NCBI GenBank assembly: GCA_947178105.1
Contig: CAMWXD010000005.1
Span: forward strand, 1 to 64,000
DNA from: an uncultured Eubacterium sp.
Lineage (GTDB): Bacteria > Bacillota > Clostridia > Lachnospirales > Lachnospiraceae
Length of the DNA stretch: 64,000 nt
Reading direction: 5' to 3'
Under the pieces are notes generated by a model. That model was not told the origin of the DNA. It searched no databases and saw only the letters and a program-made list of their open reading frames with translations. A program made the translations under genes and the position numbers. Positions 42,432-51,856 of the stretch are shown here, one piece after another (the first letter of the stretch is position 1; each line of letters starts with the position of its first letter).

Positions 42432-43061
42432 TCACTGTGCTCCTGCTTGTTTACGCGCTTCCTGGCACAACTGCGTGATCTTCTCAAAGTTTCCTTCTGT
42501 AATATCGCTCTTCTTGCATACCCAGCTACCGCCGACTGCAAAGATCGCCGGAGTCGCAACAAACTCCGCAATATTCTCGGTGCTGACGCCGCCTGTTGGA
42601 ATAAACTGAATATCCGTAAACGGCGCTGCCAGATTTGTGATTGCCTTTAAGCCGCCATATACGTTTGCCGGGAAAAATTTTAATACCCTTAAGCCCAGCT
42701 TGCGTGCAGCCATAATCTCGGTTGGCGTTACACATCCCGGCGTAACGTTAATATCGTTTTCGATACACCATTTTACCGTCTCTTCGTCAAAGCCCGGAGA
42801 CACAATAAATTTTGCACCTGCTTCTACTGCTTCTTTTGCCTGGTCTATATTTAATACCGTACCTACTCCAACTACCATATCCGGGCATTCCTTTGCCACG
42901 CTGCGGATACTGTCAAGCGCCGCCGCTGTACGCAGCGTGATCTCCATTACGTTAATCCCGCCGGCAAGCAACGCTTTCGCTGTCGGAACGGCATCCTTTG
43001 CATTCTCTATCACTACAACCGGAACAATCACCGACTGTTTCATGCTGTCCATTACACTCAT
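42432..43061 (-). CDS. eda: KDPG/KHG aldolase
   Basis: A 209-residue class I aldolase that splits 2-keto-3-deoxy-6-phosphogluconate to pyruvate and glyceraldehyde-3-phosphate. Landmarks are GGINVMEITLRT (with the conserved Glu), GVGTVLNIDQAKEAVEAGA, FIVSPGFDEE and LKFFPANVYGG, where the lysine of FFPA-type LKFFPA is the Schiff-base residue. AAAGGA precedes the ATG. It is 61 bases downstream of kdgK in the same direction. Confidence 0.95.
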   Translation of the reverse strand: MSVMDSMKQSVIVPVVVIENAKDAVPTAKALLAGGINVMEITLRTAAALDSIRSVAKECPDMVVGVGTVLNIDQAKEAVEAGAKFIVSPGFDEETVKWCIENDINVTPGCVTPTEIMAARKLGLRVLKFFPANVYGGLKAITNLAAPFTDIQFIPTGGVSTENIAEFVATPAIFAVGGSWVCKKSDITEGNFEKITQLCQEARKQAGAQ

Positions 43062-43122
43062 TTTATTTTTCCTTTCCTGTTTTGTATTTATCTCAATCTC
43101 TTTTTGGGTTGATTACGCTTTC

Positions 43123-44220
43123 TTATCTCTGCACCCTGGCGCCTGCGCCGCCCATCACTGCTTCTACTTCCTTTTTGCTGACCATCGTCGTATCGCCTGG
43201 CGTCGTCATTGCCAGTGCGCCGTGTGCCGCACCGTAATTAACTGCCGTCAGCGCGTCCTGCGTCGTCATCAGCCCATAGATCAGCCCGGACGCAAAGGAA
43301 TCTCCGCCGCCGACACGATCCATAATTTCCAGCCCGTCATAATCCTTTGCCTTATAAATCTCGCCTTCTGCCCAGCAGATCGCACTCCAGTCATTGACTG
43401 TAGCTGTCTTTACCTGACGCAGCGTTGTGGCAACTGCCTTAAAATTCGGATATGCCTTTGCTGCCTCGTTGATCATTTTTTTATAGCCATCCAGATTCAG
43501 TGTTGTCAGGTTCTCGTCGTTTCCTTCGATCTCAAACCCAAGACATGCCGTAAAGTCTTCTTCGTTGCCGATCATCACATCGACATACTGCGCAATCTCC
43601 TTATTGACTTCCTGCGCTTTTTCCAGGCCGCCGATCGCGCTCCACATGGACGGGCGGTAATTTAAGTCATAAGAAACGATTGTCCCATATTTTTTCGCAG
43701 TCTTAATCGCTTCCAATACGGTCTTGCAGGACTGTTCGGATAAAGCGGCGTAAATTCCGCCTGTATGCAGCCAGCGTACGCCCAGATCCCCGAAAATATG
43801 CTCAAAATCAAAATCCTGCGGCGTTGCTTTTGCGATCGCCGTATTTGCTCGGTCTGAGCATCCGACAGCGCCGCGGATACCAAAACCGCGTTCCGTAAAG
43901 TTAATGCCGTTGCGGCAGATCCGCCCGATCCCGTCGGTCTTCATCCATTGAATCAGAGATGTATCCACACCTCCCTGGTTGATAAAATCCTCCATCAGCA
44001 TACCGACTTCATTGTCCGCAAACGCAGTAATCACTGCCGTATGCAGCCCAAAGCATTTGCGAAGCCCGCGGATCACATTGTATTCCCCGCCGCCTTCCCA
44101 GGCGCGGAACGTCCTCGCTGTACGGATTCTCCCCTCTCCCGGATCCAGCCGGAGCATAACTTCACCAAGCGACGCGGCATCATACCTGCATTCACTTTCT
44201 GGTTTTAAATTCAAATTCAC
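43123..44220 (-). CDS. kdgK: 2-keto-3-deoxygluconate kinase (PfkB family)
   Basis: A 365-residue sugar kinase with the PfkB/ribokinase fold: N-terminal AASLGEVMLRLDPGEGRI, WEGGGEYNVIRGLRKCFG, and the C-terminal signature DRVGGGDSFASGLIYGL with the catalytic aspartate. The start is GTG at 44218-44220, set by CAGGAGG eight bases upstream; an upstream TTG has no ribosome site. With eda it completes the lower hexuronate route after uxaC. Confidence 0.92.
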   Translation of the reverse strand: MNLNLKPESECRYDAASLGEVMLRLDPGEGRIRTARTFRAWEGGGEYNVIRGLRKCFGLHTAVITAFADNEVGMLMEDFINQGGVDTSLIQWMKTDGIGRICRNGINFTERGFGIRGAVGCSDRANTAIAKATPQDFDFEHIFGDLGVRWLHTGGIYAALSEQSCKTVLEAIKTAKKYGTIVSYDLNYRPSMWSAIGGLEKAQEVNKEIAQYVDVMIGNEEDFTACLGFEIEGNDENLTTLNLDGYKKMINEAAKAYPNFKAVATTLRQVKTATVNDWSAICWAEGEIYKAKDYDGLEIMDRVGGGDSFASGLIYGLMTTQDALTAVNYGAAHGALAMTTPGDTTMVSKKEVEAVMGGAGARVQR

Positions 44221-44375
44221 GTAAATTCCCTCCTGTTTCTGCGGACTCTCCAATCCGCTGTTTTACCCTTCTATTATAAAATGATTCCTTTATAATCTCA
44301 ATCTTTTTTTAGAAATTTTACGATTGTTCACTAAAATTTTATTTTTTCAAACCGCCCTGAATTTCTCTGCAATCG

Positions 44376-44579
44376 TCAATGAAGATCCAGCTTTGGCGGT
44401 ACGTCAAATTCCTCTGGCACATACGCCCCGTTTTTCTTCCGCTGCCTGACACACTCTGTCAAAAGGTATTCGATCTGTCCGTTTACCGAACGAAAATCAT
44501 CCTCTGCCCAGGCTGCAATGGCATCATACAGCTTTTTGGAAAGACGGAGCGGAATTTGTTTTTTTGTCTGCTCTGCCAT
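44376..44579 (-). CDS. Ribbon-helix-helix DNA-binding protein
   Basis: A 67-residue Arc-like protein: [36 protein letters not shown] forms the beta strand and two helices of a ribbon-helix-helix domain (split here as the strand IPLRL and helices after it). It follows the SPFH gene by seven bases without a strong ribosome site, so it is probably translated by coupling. SPFH/RHH pairs recur in Firmicutes; the purpose is not known. Confidence 0.8.
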   Translation of the reverse strand: MAEQTKKQIPLRLSKKLYDAIAAWAEDDFRSVNGQIEYLLTECVRQRKKNGAYVPEEFDVPPKLDLH

Positions 44580-44586
44580 ACAGCAA

Positions 44587-45573
44587 TCAATAAAGGCTTC
44601 CTGTATTTACGATCGGCTGCGCATCGTGATTGCCGCACAGGACGACCAGCAGATTCGAAACCATTGCAGCCTTGCGTTCTTCATCCAACGTCACAGCCCC
44701 GCTTTCTTCCAAATGCTCCAAAGCCATCTCCACCATACCGACCGCTCCGTCCACAATCATCTTCCTGGCGTCGATCACCGCCGACGCCTGCTGGCGCTGG
44801 AGCATCACCGCCGCGATCTCAGGCGCATAGGCAAGGTGCGTAATGCGCGCCTCTATAATTTCCAGCCCTGCCTCCTGCACTCGCTGCTGGATCTCATCGC
44901 GGATTCTTGCCGCAACGATCTCGCTTGACCCCCGCAGGCTGCCTTCATCCGCAATGCCGTCCCCAGTCGTATCTACGTTTGGCGCAATATCATACGGGTA
45001 AATTCTTACAATATTGCGCAGGGCGCTGTCACATTGCAGAGAAAGAAATTCCTTATAATTATCTACGTTAAATACCGCCTTCGCCGTATCGTGTACCTTC
45101 CATGTGACCGCAATCCCAATTTCGATCGGATTTCCGAGACAGTCGTTGATCTTTTGGCGGTTGTTGTCCAGCGTCATAATTTTTAACGATATCTTTTTCG
45201 CAGCAGCTTCCGCAGCAGCCATAGCCGCCATTTGCGACGATTCCTTGCCGATATCCCCGCTTTGCCTTAACCTGGTTCGCGCTGCCGGGTTCACTGCCGA
45301 GCAGAACGGATTGACAAAGTAAAATCCTGGCTCCTTGAGCGTACCGACATATTTTCCAAACAACGTCAGCACAAGCGCCTCCTGCGGCTTGATAATTCTC
45401 AGCCCCAACCACAGCATCCATGCTGTACCGATAATAAACAGGCTGATGCCAAACAGCACTACGTTTTTCTGTATCCCAATGACCAGCCCGCAGATTGCCG
45501 CCGCATAGATAGCAAAGGACAGAAACAGCACTGCCATTCCATTCTTTTTAATACTTAGATTCTTTTCTGTCAT
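44587..45573 (-). CDS. SPFH/band-7 membrane protein
   Basis: A 328-residue membrane-associated protein with two adjacent N-terminal helices (about 12-60) and a band-7/SPFH domain (about 75-250), including [26 protein letters not shown] in parts and the coiled segment [24 protein letters not shown]. The ATG at 45571-45573 has a GGGGG-type ribosome site. Members scaffold membrane microdomains. It forms a two-gene unit with the ribbon-helix-helix gene. Confidence 0.9.
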   Translation of the reverse strand: MTEKNLSIKKNGMAVLFLSFAIYAAAICGLVIGIQKNVVLFGISLFIIGTAWMLWLGLRIIKPQEALVLTLFGKYVGTLKEPGFYFVNPFCSAVNPAARTRLRQSGDIGKESSQMAAMAAAEAAAKKISLKIMTLDNNRQKINDCLGNPIEIGIAVTWKVHDTAKAVFNVDNYKEFLSLQCDSALRNIVRIYPYDIAPNVDTTGDGIADEGSLRGSSEIVAARIRDEIQQRVQEAGLEIIEARITHLAYAPEIAAVMLQRQQASAVIDARKMIVDGAVGMVEMALEHLEESGAVTLDEERKAAMVSNLLVVLCGNHDAQPIVNTGSLY

Positions 45574-45735
45574 AAAAAATTCCCCCTTGTTCTTTTTTGA
45601 TATCATAATGATATCATATTGATTATTTTTTTGCAAGATCTATTGACTAAGAATCAAAAATATTGTATTCTATATTCATCAAAACTGTTATCTATTATCA
45701 GCCAATTTTCTACATGATGGCGGAAAGGAGTTTTT

Positions 45736-46038
45736 ATGGAACCTTCTGAATTAAATTTTGTTTATTTTATCTTAATGTTATGTCCGATCTTTGGACTGAT
45801 CCGTTTGTTTTGGGAACGAAGATTGATCGTTTCAAGAAAGACATTCACCGGCACTGACGGATTTTCCGCTACCGTGATCGGCACCCTCGCAGGGATTGCT
45901 GGATTGTGGCAAATGACCGATAACTATATTTACGCAGCCGTTTATGTGGCTGCTGTGATCGCCGCCTATATCCTGATCTGCGTTTTTGTCCCGAAAAAAG
46001 AATATCCGCCAGAAGAACGCTTTACAAAAGAATGGTAA
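45736..46038 (+). CDS. Small hypothetical membrane protein
   Basis: A 100-residue protein with three predicted membrane helices (about 8-25, 48-62 and 67-88) and a charged C-terminus (VPKKEYPPEERFTKEW). I do not recognise a family. AAAGGAG precedes the ATG by six bases, and a terminator follows at 46087, so it looks like a real single gene. It is divergent from the SPFH gene. Confidence 0.7.
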   Translation: MEPSELNFVYFILMLCPIFGLIRLFWERRLIVSRKTFTGTDGFSATVIGTLAGIAGLWQMTDNYIYAAVYVAAVIAAYILICVFVPKKEYPPEERFTKEW

Positions 46039-46086
46039 TTGCCCGAAAAAGCACGCTTTGAAAAAAGCCAGCGTCGGCATAACGCC

Positions 46087-46127
46087 AAAGAACAGCCGCT
46101 CTGCAACTGCAAAGCGGCTGTTCTTTC
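46087..46127. terminator. Bidirectional terminator
   Basis: AAAGAACAGCCGCT pairs with AGCGGCTGTTCTTT (46087-46125) around a 12-nt loop between convergent genes; only short T tracts, within the stem ends. Confidence 0.75.
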
Positions 46128-46149
46128 ATATGTATCTTATATTCCGTTT

Positions 46150-47421
46150 TTACTCCTGCCGGCAGAGCCTTCCATCCGCCGTATACCCATAAAAGTCCTT
46201 GTATTCACCCGAAACATCATAAGAATATTCCACAAGCCTCCGATTCTCTTCATCCACCTCAAGCGCCTTTGACCCAAACAGCGTAAATCCATAGTCAAAC
46301 TGCTGTTTCTCCTGATTCCAGAGAAAATAACTATACGGAACGTTTTTGGGATAAGCACTTACTGTCAGAAGCCCAAAATCCTGCGCGCCGTCAAAATTCA
46401 AATCCCGCACATCCGGCTCCCCAACCGCATATCCCTGATTCACAAACAGCCCGTCCCACGCATATTCCTCCACCGGCGGAAGCGATGCCGGATCAATCGT
46501 CTGAATCTGCTGCTTCCCGCTGTAAATCCGTATCTGGCTTACCGCAAAACATTGATCCGGCTCTGGTTCGTTATCCAGCTTCTCCTGCCCTGGCTGCTCC
46601 GGCTTCGTATACAGCTTTACCAGCAGCTCCTGCCCGTCAGAAACCTGTATCGGAAAAGAATAACGCAGTATACCCTCATCCTGCGATGTTTCCGTAGAAG
46701 CACCTATCTGAATATCATGCGCAGCTCCAAATGCCTGCTCCATGCCATCCTCTGAAAATTCATACCATACTGCGTCCGCCTTTTTCCCCTGCATTTCCTT
46801 TTCTTTATAATATGCTTCTTCTGAAATCTTTGCATTCCCCTGAAAACAGGCGGCTGTCATCCAGCCATCAGCCGAAGTCTCCCGTACCAATGGCTCTATA
46901 CAGCAGTCTGTCTTTGTAAAACGGCTGATTTTTCCAATTCCCTGCTCTGTCAGAGCCAGGTTCGCATAGCCAAACGTCGCATCCGATTTCAGGTTCATGT
47001 ACATCCGGTAATGGCTGGCAAACCCATAGACTTTTCCGTCCTGTGGGTGCAGCGTCATATATCCGCCCTGGTCTCCCCCAACGTCTGTCACCTGCAGCAC
47101 CATCTCTTCCGTCCCGTCTCCGTCCAGATCCAGAACCGCAAACCGCCAGACTTTCGCAAAATCGCTGTCGGGGCTGAAAATCTCCGGCACTGTGCCGATA
47201 TCCGCAGGCTCTGTCGTATTTTGATCCGATACATAGATAAACTGTGCTTTCCCATACAGAATATCCTGATACATATTCCTTGTATCCATGACATACTCCG
47301 TATGGCCCGCCTTTTCTCCCGCAGGTGTATTCGCACCATAAAGCAGCGCGCCGCCGCATAGGGCAAATATCAAAAGCGTACAAAACAGCGCCCCTGCTGC
47401 CCCTTTTTTTCGGTCTTTCAT
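46150..47421 (-). CDS. Secreted/anchored protein with FG-GAP-like segments
   Basis: A 423-residue protein with an N-terminal signal anchor (about 8-30, AALFCTLLIFALCGGALLYGA without the last letters being certain as cleavage site) and an extracytoplasmic body. Segments such as VLDLDGDGTEEMVLQV and VRDLNFDGAQDFGLLTV resemble calcium-binding FG-GAP/VCBS repeats. No catalytic motif is seen. The ATG at 47419-47421 has GGTGG upstream; a GTG four codons earlier is in frame. Function unknown, probably cell-surface. Confidence 0.7.
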   Translation of the reverse strand: MKDRKKGAAGALFCTLLIFALCGGALLYGANTPAGEKAGHTEYVMDTRNMYQDILYGKAQFIYVSDQNTTEPADIGTVPEIFSPDSDFAKVWRFAVLDLDGDGTEEMVLQVTDVGGDQGGYMTLHPQDGKVYGFASHYRMYMNLKSDATFGYANLALTEQGIGKISRFTKTDCCIEPLVRETSADGWMTAACFQGNAKISEEAYYKEKEMQGKKADAVWYEFSEDGMEQAFGAAHDIQIGASTETSQDEGILRYSFPIQVSDGQELLVKLYTKPEQPGQEKLDNEPEPDQCFAVSQIRIYSGKQQIQTIDPASLPPVEEYAWDGLFVNQGYAVGEPDVRDLNFDGAQDFGLLTVSAYPKNVPYSYFLWNQEKQQFDYGFTLFGSKALEVDEENRRLVEYSYDVSGEYKDFYGYTADGRLCRQE

Positions 47422-47449
47422 GATACCCACCACCCTTTCCTGCCATCTA

Positions 47450-48004
47450 TCAATCTACATTCTCAAAAATATCCGCCAAAGTCATTTTAATATGAGGAAA
47501 CGCCCGTAAGCAAATCTCGGTTTCTGCGTTGTAATCTTCCTCTTCTGCATCATTCTGTAAGATATACTTTTGCTCCAACATATATTTTCCATCTGTCAGA
47601 TAATAGATTTCCAAATTTCCATTCGGTGAAATAATCCAGTATTCTTCTACACCAGACTGTTCGTAAGCGTCTTTTTTTTCTGTTTGATCTCTCTTAGCGG
47701 TAGACGGGCTTGACGTCTCTGCAATAAATCTGGGAACGCCGCTATAAGAGCCGCCTTTCAAATATTTTCGATCGCAAATAATCATAAGATCCGGGCAATA
47801 GTAATCGTCGTTAACCTCATGATGAAAATGAAAATCCAGATTCTCCATAAATACAAGGCACAAACTATCTTTTAAGCCGTTTTTTATCTTAGCATAAATA
47901 TTTCCATTAATAATTCCATGTTTAAAGTTCGGTGAAGGAGACATATCATAGACGATGCCATTTACTTTTTCATCTTTTCTGCGTTCTTTTTGTGCCAATC
48001 CCAT
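47450..48004 (-). CDS. Uma2-family restriction-endonuclease-like protein
   Basis: A 184-residue protein of the Uma2 (DUF820) family, with a PD-(D/E)XK nuclease fold: YDMSPSPNFKHGIINGNIY near residue 20, the acidic DDYYCPDLMIICDRK (about 65-80), VPRFIAETSSPSTAKRDQTEKK (the E-x-x motif, split over 90-110) and YEQSGVEEYWIISP. Common in many bacteria and often carried near mobile DNA; its cellular role is unknown. The local AT content is higher than in neighbours. Confidence 0.85.
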   Translation of the reverse strand: MGLAQKERRKDEKVNGIVYDMSPSPNFKHGIINGNIYAKIKNGLKDSLCLVFMENLDFHFHHEVNDDYYCPDLMIICDRKYLKGGSYSGVPRFIAETSSPSTAKRDQTEKKDAYEQSGVEEYWIISPNGNLEIYYLTDGKYMLEQKYILQNDAEEEDYNAETEICLRAFPHIKMTLADIFENVD

Positions 48005-48037
48005 ACTAGAAACCTTTCTTTACAATTCCTTCCCTTG

Positions 48038-48256
48038 CTAAATCATACTATTAAAATATTCCTGTGTAACTTTTAATTGCTTTTTTAAAATTTCTTTCCA
48101 CATATATCCGTGAATTTCACCAGACCCTTTTGATACCTTTGTTCTTCGGATCGATCCGTCATCCTCATATTTTCTATAAAAATAATGGTCTGTATCTTTG
48201 TATAATTCCCACCCGTCTTTTTCGCAAAACCTCTTTAGTTCTTTCCACTTTGGCAT
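48038..48256 (-). CDS. HicA-like toxin, probable
   Basis: A 72-residue basic protein. MPKWKELKRFCEKDGWELYK and DHYFYRKYEDDG resemble the double-stranded-RNA-binding-like HicA mRNA interferase, with the histidine in DHYFY as the likely catalytic residue, followed by TKVSKGSGEIHGYMWKEILK. It overlaps the upstream antitoxin-like gene by 22 bases, the usual coupling of such pairs. The antitoxin looks Phd-like rather than HicB-like at its N-terminus, so the pairing is non-standard. Confidence 0.65.
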   Translation of the reverse strand: MPKWKELKRFCEKDGWELYKDTDHYFYRKYEDDGSIRRTKVSKGSGEIHGYMWKEILKKQLKVTQEYFNSMI

Positions 48257-48660
48257 TGTATCATATCTCCGATCTTTTCTGCATCATCCATAATTAATGC
48301 CTTAAAGATATAAGGAATATGTTTTTTTCTATTTGGGCTATGAGAATATAAATGATATTCATTATAATACTCTAAAGAATACTCCAAAATAGAATTTGCC
48401 ATCTTTAATTTCGCTTCCTGCTCATTTTTACCGTTTTCGATAATATCAATTTCATTCAATGATAATGTAATAGATCCGTCTTCTTCGATATTCTTAACCG
48501 CAGTAAATTGATATGCTTCTAAAATTTCTGACATTGTTTCAAGATTGGAAAACCACATCTTATCCCTTGTTCGCTTAATAAATTTAGGCTTGTCATGAAT
48601 CACACTGTCACAAACAGAACTCCATTCATTTCTTACAGTTGTCGCTTGTTCCATCAACAT
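48235..48660 (-). CDS. Antitoxin-like protein (Phd-like N-terminus)
   Basis: A 141-residue protein. The N-terminal part VRNEWSSVCDSVIHDKPKFIKRTRD has the Phd/YefM pattern, including the KFIKR-RD strand; the rest (ENGKNEQEAKLKMANSILEYSLEYY) is helical and acidic like HicB-type or other antitoxin tails. The ATG at 48658-48660 has AAGGAG nine bases upstream; earlier ATGs are too close. A perfect promoter lies 25 bases ahead. Expected to neutralise and autoregulate with the toxin-like gene downstream. Confidence 0.65.
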   Translation of the reverse strand: MLMEQATTVRNEWSSVCDSVIHDKPKFIKRTRDKMWFSNLETMSEILEAYQFTAVKNIEEDGSITLSLNEIDIIENGKNEQEAKLKMANSILEYSLEYYNEYHLYSHSPNRKKHIPYIFKALIMDDAEKIGDMIQCQSGKN

Positions 48661-48685
48661 ATCCATCATCTCCTTATCTGCCTCC

Positions 48686-48714
48686 ATTATAGTGAAAAGT
48701 ATCCATTGTGTCAA
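48686..48714 (-). promoter_or_regulatory. Consensus promoter of the toxin-antitoxin unit
   Basis: Minus-strand TTGACA (48714-48709), 17-bp spacer, TATAAT (48691-48686): both boxes are perfect. Confidence 0.85.
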
Positions 48715-48829
48715 TAATGGCAATTATGTACACTTTAGTTTATGCAGAAATAAATTTTCAATTCAAGCCATTGACATACCAACGACGAGATCAATATCCA
48801 GAGCGTATTTGAAAATTGAAGCCCATAAA

Positions 48830-48936
48830 AAATGGGGCTGTCGCACTAAGAACAATATATACAAGATATAGTAGAATTTGTTTTGAAACCAAAACGATAT
48901 CTTGTATAATCAATTCTTAGTGCGACAGCCCCATTT
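48830..48936. mobile_element. MITE-like hairpin between secA and the toxin-antitoxin genes
   Basis: A 23-bp perfect inverted repeat (48830-48852 and 48914-48936; outer part AAATGGGGCTGTCGCAC) encloses a second imperfect arm pair (ATACAAGATAT with ATATCTTGTAT) and a central GTTTTG/CAAAAC stem. The whole 107 bp can fold into one long hairpin. The GGGGCTGTC ends resemble insertion-sequence termini. No transposase. It begins 32 bases after the secA stop and could double as its transcription stop. Confidence 0.6.
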
Positions 48937-48967
48937 ACGTTATATCTTTATTTTTATATTTTTATCT

Positions 48968-51535
48968 TTACACTTTATTCATACAGCAATGCTTATATTT
49001 TTTCCCGCTCCCGCATGGACATGGGTCATTTGGATAGATTTTCTTCTCCCGTGTTTTCGGTTTCGCCGCCGCGGAATCATCTTTATTCGTTCCGGTCACC
49101 TTTGCCACCTCTTCACGCTCGACCTTTTCCTCCATCCGTACATGGTACATCAGTCGCAGCGTATCCTCGCGCATATTCTGCGTCATGCCGTCAAACATCT
49201 CAAAGCCCATCAGCTTGTACTCTACAAGCGGATCTCTCTGCCCGAACGCCTGCAAGCCGATGCCCTGGCGAAGCTGGTCCATATCGTCCAGATGCGCCAT
49301 CCATTTCTGGTCGATGACCTTTAATAAAATCACGCGCTCCAGCTCGCGGATTGCCTCCGGCTCAGGAAACTCCGCTTCTTTTTCCTCATACAGCTTGACT
49401 GCCTGCTCTTTGAGCATATGCTTGACTTCCTTGCTGTTTTTGCAGTCCGCAATGCTTTCTTCTGTCACCTGCTCAAGCGGAATGACTGGAATCAAAAGCT
49501 GGTTCAGCTCTTCGAGATCCCATTCTTCCCGGTTCACATCATCGGACAGGCATGTATCTACGGTCGCTTCCACAAAATCTACAATCATTTTATAGATCGA
49601 ATCACGCATGTTTTCTCCGTTTAGTACCTTCATACGCTCTTCATAGACAATTTCTCTCTGGTCGTTCATGACCTGGTCATATTCCAGCAGGTTTTTACGA
49701 ATACCAAAGTTATTTCCTTCGATCTTCTTCTGCGCCTTTTCAATCGCATTGGTCAGCATCTTATGCTGGATTTCCTCGCCTTCCGGTACACCGAGCGCGT
49801 TGAATACATCCATCAGCTTCTCGGAGCCAAACAGGCGCATCAAATCGTCCTCCAGCGAAATGTAAAATTTTGACTCTCCCGGATCGCCCTGGCGCCCGGA
49901 TCGCCCGCGGAGCTGATTGTCAATACGCCTGGATTCGTGGCGTTCGGTACCGATGATCTTTAAGCCGCCGGCTGCGCGCGCTTCGTCGTCCAGCTTGATA
50001 TCCGTACCGCGCCCAGCCATGTTCGTCGCGATCGTAACCATCCCATGCTCCCCTGCATGGCTGACGATCTCCGCCTCTTTTTCGTGAAACTTCGCATTTA
50101 ATACCTGGTGCTTGATCCCCCTGCGGCTTAACATCTTGTCCAGCAGCTCGGAAATCTCGATCGTTACCGTACCGACTAACACCGGCTGCCCTTTCTCATG
50201 GCTTTTTTCCACATCGTCGCAGACTGCACGGAACTTTTCTTTTTGCGTCTTATATACCGCATCCTGATGATCCTCACGGATGACTGGCATATTCGTCGGG
50301 ATCTCAATGACGTCCATCCCGTAAATATCACGAAACTCCTGCTCTTCTGTCAAAGCCGTACCTGTCATGCCGGCTTTCTTTTCAAATTTATTAAAAAAGT
50401 TCTGAAACGTGATCGTAGCCAATGTACGGCTCTCACGCTTTACTTTTACATGCTCTTTTGCTTCGATCGCCTGGTGCAGGCCGTCCGAATAACGGCGCCC
50501 CGGCATAATACGCCCGGTAAATTCGTCTACAATCAGGACTTCTTCATCCTTTACCACATAGTCCTTATCGCGGAACATCAGGTTGTGCGCCCGCAGCGCC
50601 AGTATGATATTATGCTGGATCTCCAGGTTTTCCGCATCTGCAAGGTTTTCAATATTAAAAAACTTCTCTACCTTCTTGACGCCTTCTGCGGTCAGGCTTA
50701 CGACCTTATCCTTTTCATTGACAAGAAAATCCCCGTCCTCTTCGGCTTCCACCCCCATAATGGCGTCCATCTTTGTATATTCTCCGTCACCCTGCCCGCG
50801 CTTTAACTGCTGTGCCAGAATATTGCACGCCTCATACAGCTTGGTAGACTTGCCGCTCTGCCCGGATATAATTAACGGCGTACGCGCCTCGTCTATCAAA
50901 ATCGAGTCCACCTCATCCACAATCGCAAAGTGCAGATCCCTCTGTACAAGCTGTTCCTTATATATGACCATATTGTCTCTTAAATAATCAAAACCCAGCT
51001 CATTATTCGTCACATATGTGATATCACAGGCATAGGCTTCCCGGCGGTCATCATTTTCCATGCTGTTTAAGATACAGCCGACCTTAAGCCCCAAAAACTT
51101 ATGAACCTGGCCCATTTCATCCGCGTCACGCTGAGCCAGATAATCATTCACCGTTACGATAAAAACCCCTTTGCCCTCTAATGCATTCAAATAGGCAGGC
51201 ATGGTCGCTACAAGTGTCTTGCCTTCGCCGGTTTTCATCTCAGCAATGCGGCCCTGATGCAGAATAATGCCGCCAATGAGCTGTACGCGGAATGGTTCCA
51301 TATGAAGGACGCGCCAGGATGCCTCTCTGACTACAGCAAACGCCTCCACCAGAATATCATCCATCGTCTCACCCGCTTCCAGACGTTTTTTAAACTCCGG
51401 CGTCTTTGCCTGCAATTCTTCATCAGAAAGCTCCTGCATCTTCGGACGCAGATCTTCGATCTGATCTACCAGCGGTTTTATTCTTTTTAACTCACGTTCA
51501 CTATGAGTCCCGAATATTTTTTCAAATGCTCCCAT
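48968..51535 (-). CDS. secA: Protein translocase ATPase SecA
   Basis: An 855-residue motor ATPase that drives secretion through SecYEG. Walker A is MKTGEGKTL (about 100-108), the DEAD-type motif is [15 protein letters not shown], motif III region NMAGRGTDI and [15 protein letters not shown] are intact, and the C-terminal zinc motif [13 protein letters not shown] binds SecB or ribosomes. Length is that of clostridial SecA1. AGGAG lies before the ATG. On its left is the hairpin element; on its right the 1.4-kb repeat RNA region. Confidence 0.98.
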   Translation of the reverse strand: MGAFEKIFGTHSERELKRIKPLVDQIEDLRPKMQELSDEELQAKTPEFKKRLEAGETMDDILVEAFAVVREASWRVLHMEPFRVQLIGGIILHQGRIAEMKTGEGKTLVATMPAYLNALEGKGVFIVTVNDYLAQRDADEMGQVHKFLGLKVGCILNSMENDDRREAYACDITYVTNNELGFDYLRDNMVIYKEQLVQRDLHFAIVDEVDSILIDEARTPLIISGQSGKSTKLYEACNILAQQLKRGQGDGEYTKMDAIMGVEAEEDGDFLVNEKDKVVSLTAEGVKKVEKFFNIENLADAENLEIQHNIILALRAHNLMFRDKDYVVKDEEVLIVDEFTGRIMPGRRYSDGLHQAIEAKEHVKVKRESRTLATITFQNFFNKFEKKAGMTGTALTEEQEFRDIYGMDVIEIPTNMPVIREDHQDAVYKTQKEKFRAVCDDVEKSHEKGQPVLVGTVTIEISELLDKMLSRRGIKHQVLNAKFHEKEAEIVSHAGEHGMVTIATNMAGRGTDIKLDDEARAAGGLKIIGTERHESRRIDNQLRGRSGRQGDPGESKFYISLEDDLMRLFGSEKLMDVFNALGVPEGEEIQHKMLTNAIEKAQKKIEGNNFGIRKNLLEYDQVMNDQREIVYEERMKVLNGENMRDSIYKMIVDFVEATVDTCLSDDVNREEWDLEELNQLLIPVIPLEQVTEESIADCKNSKEVKHMLKEQAVKLYEEKEAEFPEPEAIRELERVILLKVIDQKWMAHLDDMDQLRQGIGLQAFGQRDPLVEYKLMGFEMFDGMTQNMREDTLRLMYHVRMEEKVEREEVAKVTGTNKDDSAAAKPKTREKKIYPNDPCPCGSGKKYKHCCMNKV

Positions 51536-51821
51536 ATAATCTCCTATCGTTATCGTATACTTGTATGCATCACAAAATCGTTTCTATTATAGCACTACTT
51601 GGATTATGAAACAATAGATAATGCGGTGAACTATTTGTGAATATTTTATAAACAGTTGTCGCGCTAAAGAACCATTCCGAACCTGCCACAGATAGCATAT
51701 GCAGCTTTTCTTTTGTCATTCATAAAAACATATGAAGTTGTTTTTATTTTCTGATAATTAGTACAATTTTGATACTGATTCTGATTAATTTTATTTTTTT
51801 TATTTTTTTTCAAAATAATTG

Positions 51822-51850
51822 TTGACAAATGCTTATTTGTTTGATATTAT
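51822..51850 (+). promoter_or_regulatory. Consensus promoter of the repeat RNA
   Basis: TTGACA (51822-51827), 17-bp spacer, TATTAT (51845-51850), preceded by a long T/A tract that could act as an UP element. The 286 bases from the secA start (51535) to this promoter show no gene. Confidence 0.85.
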
Positions 51851-51856
51851 AATTTC

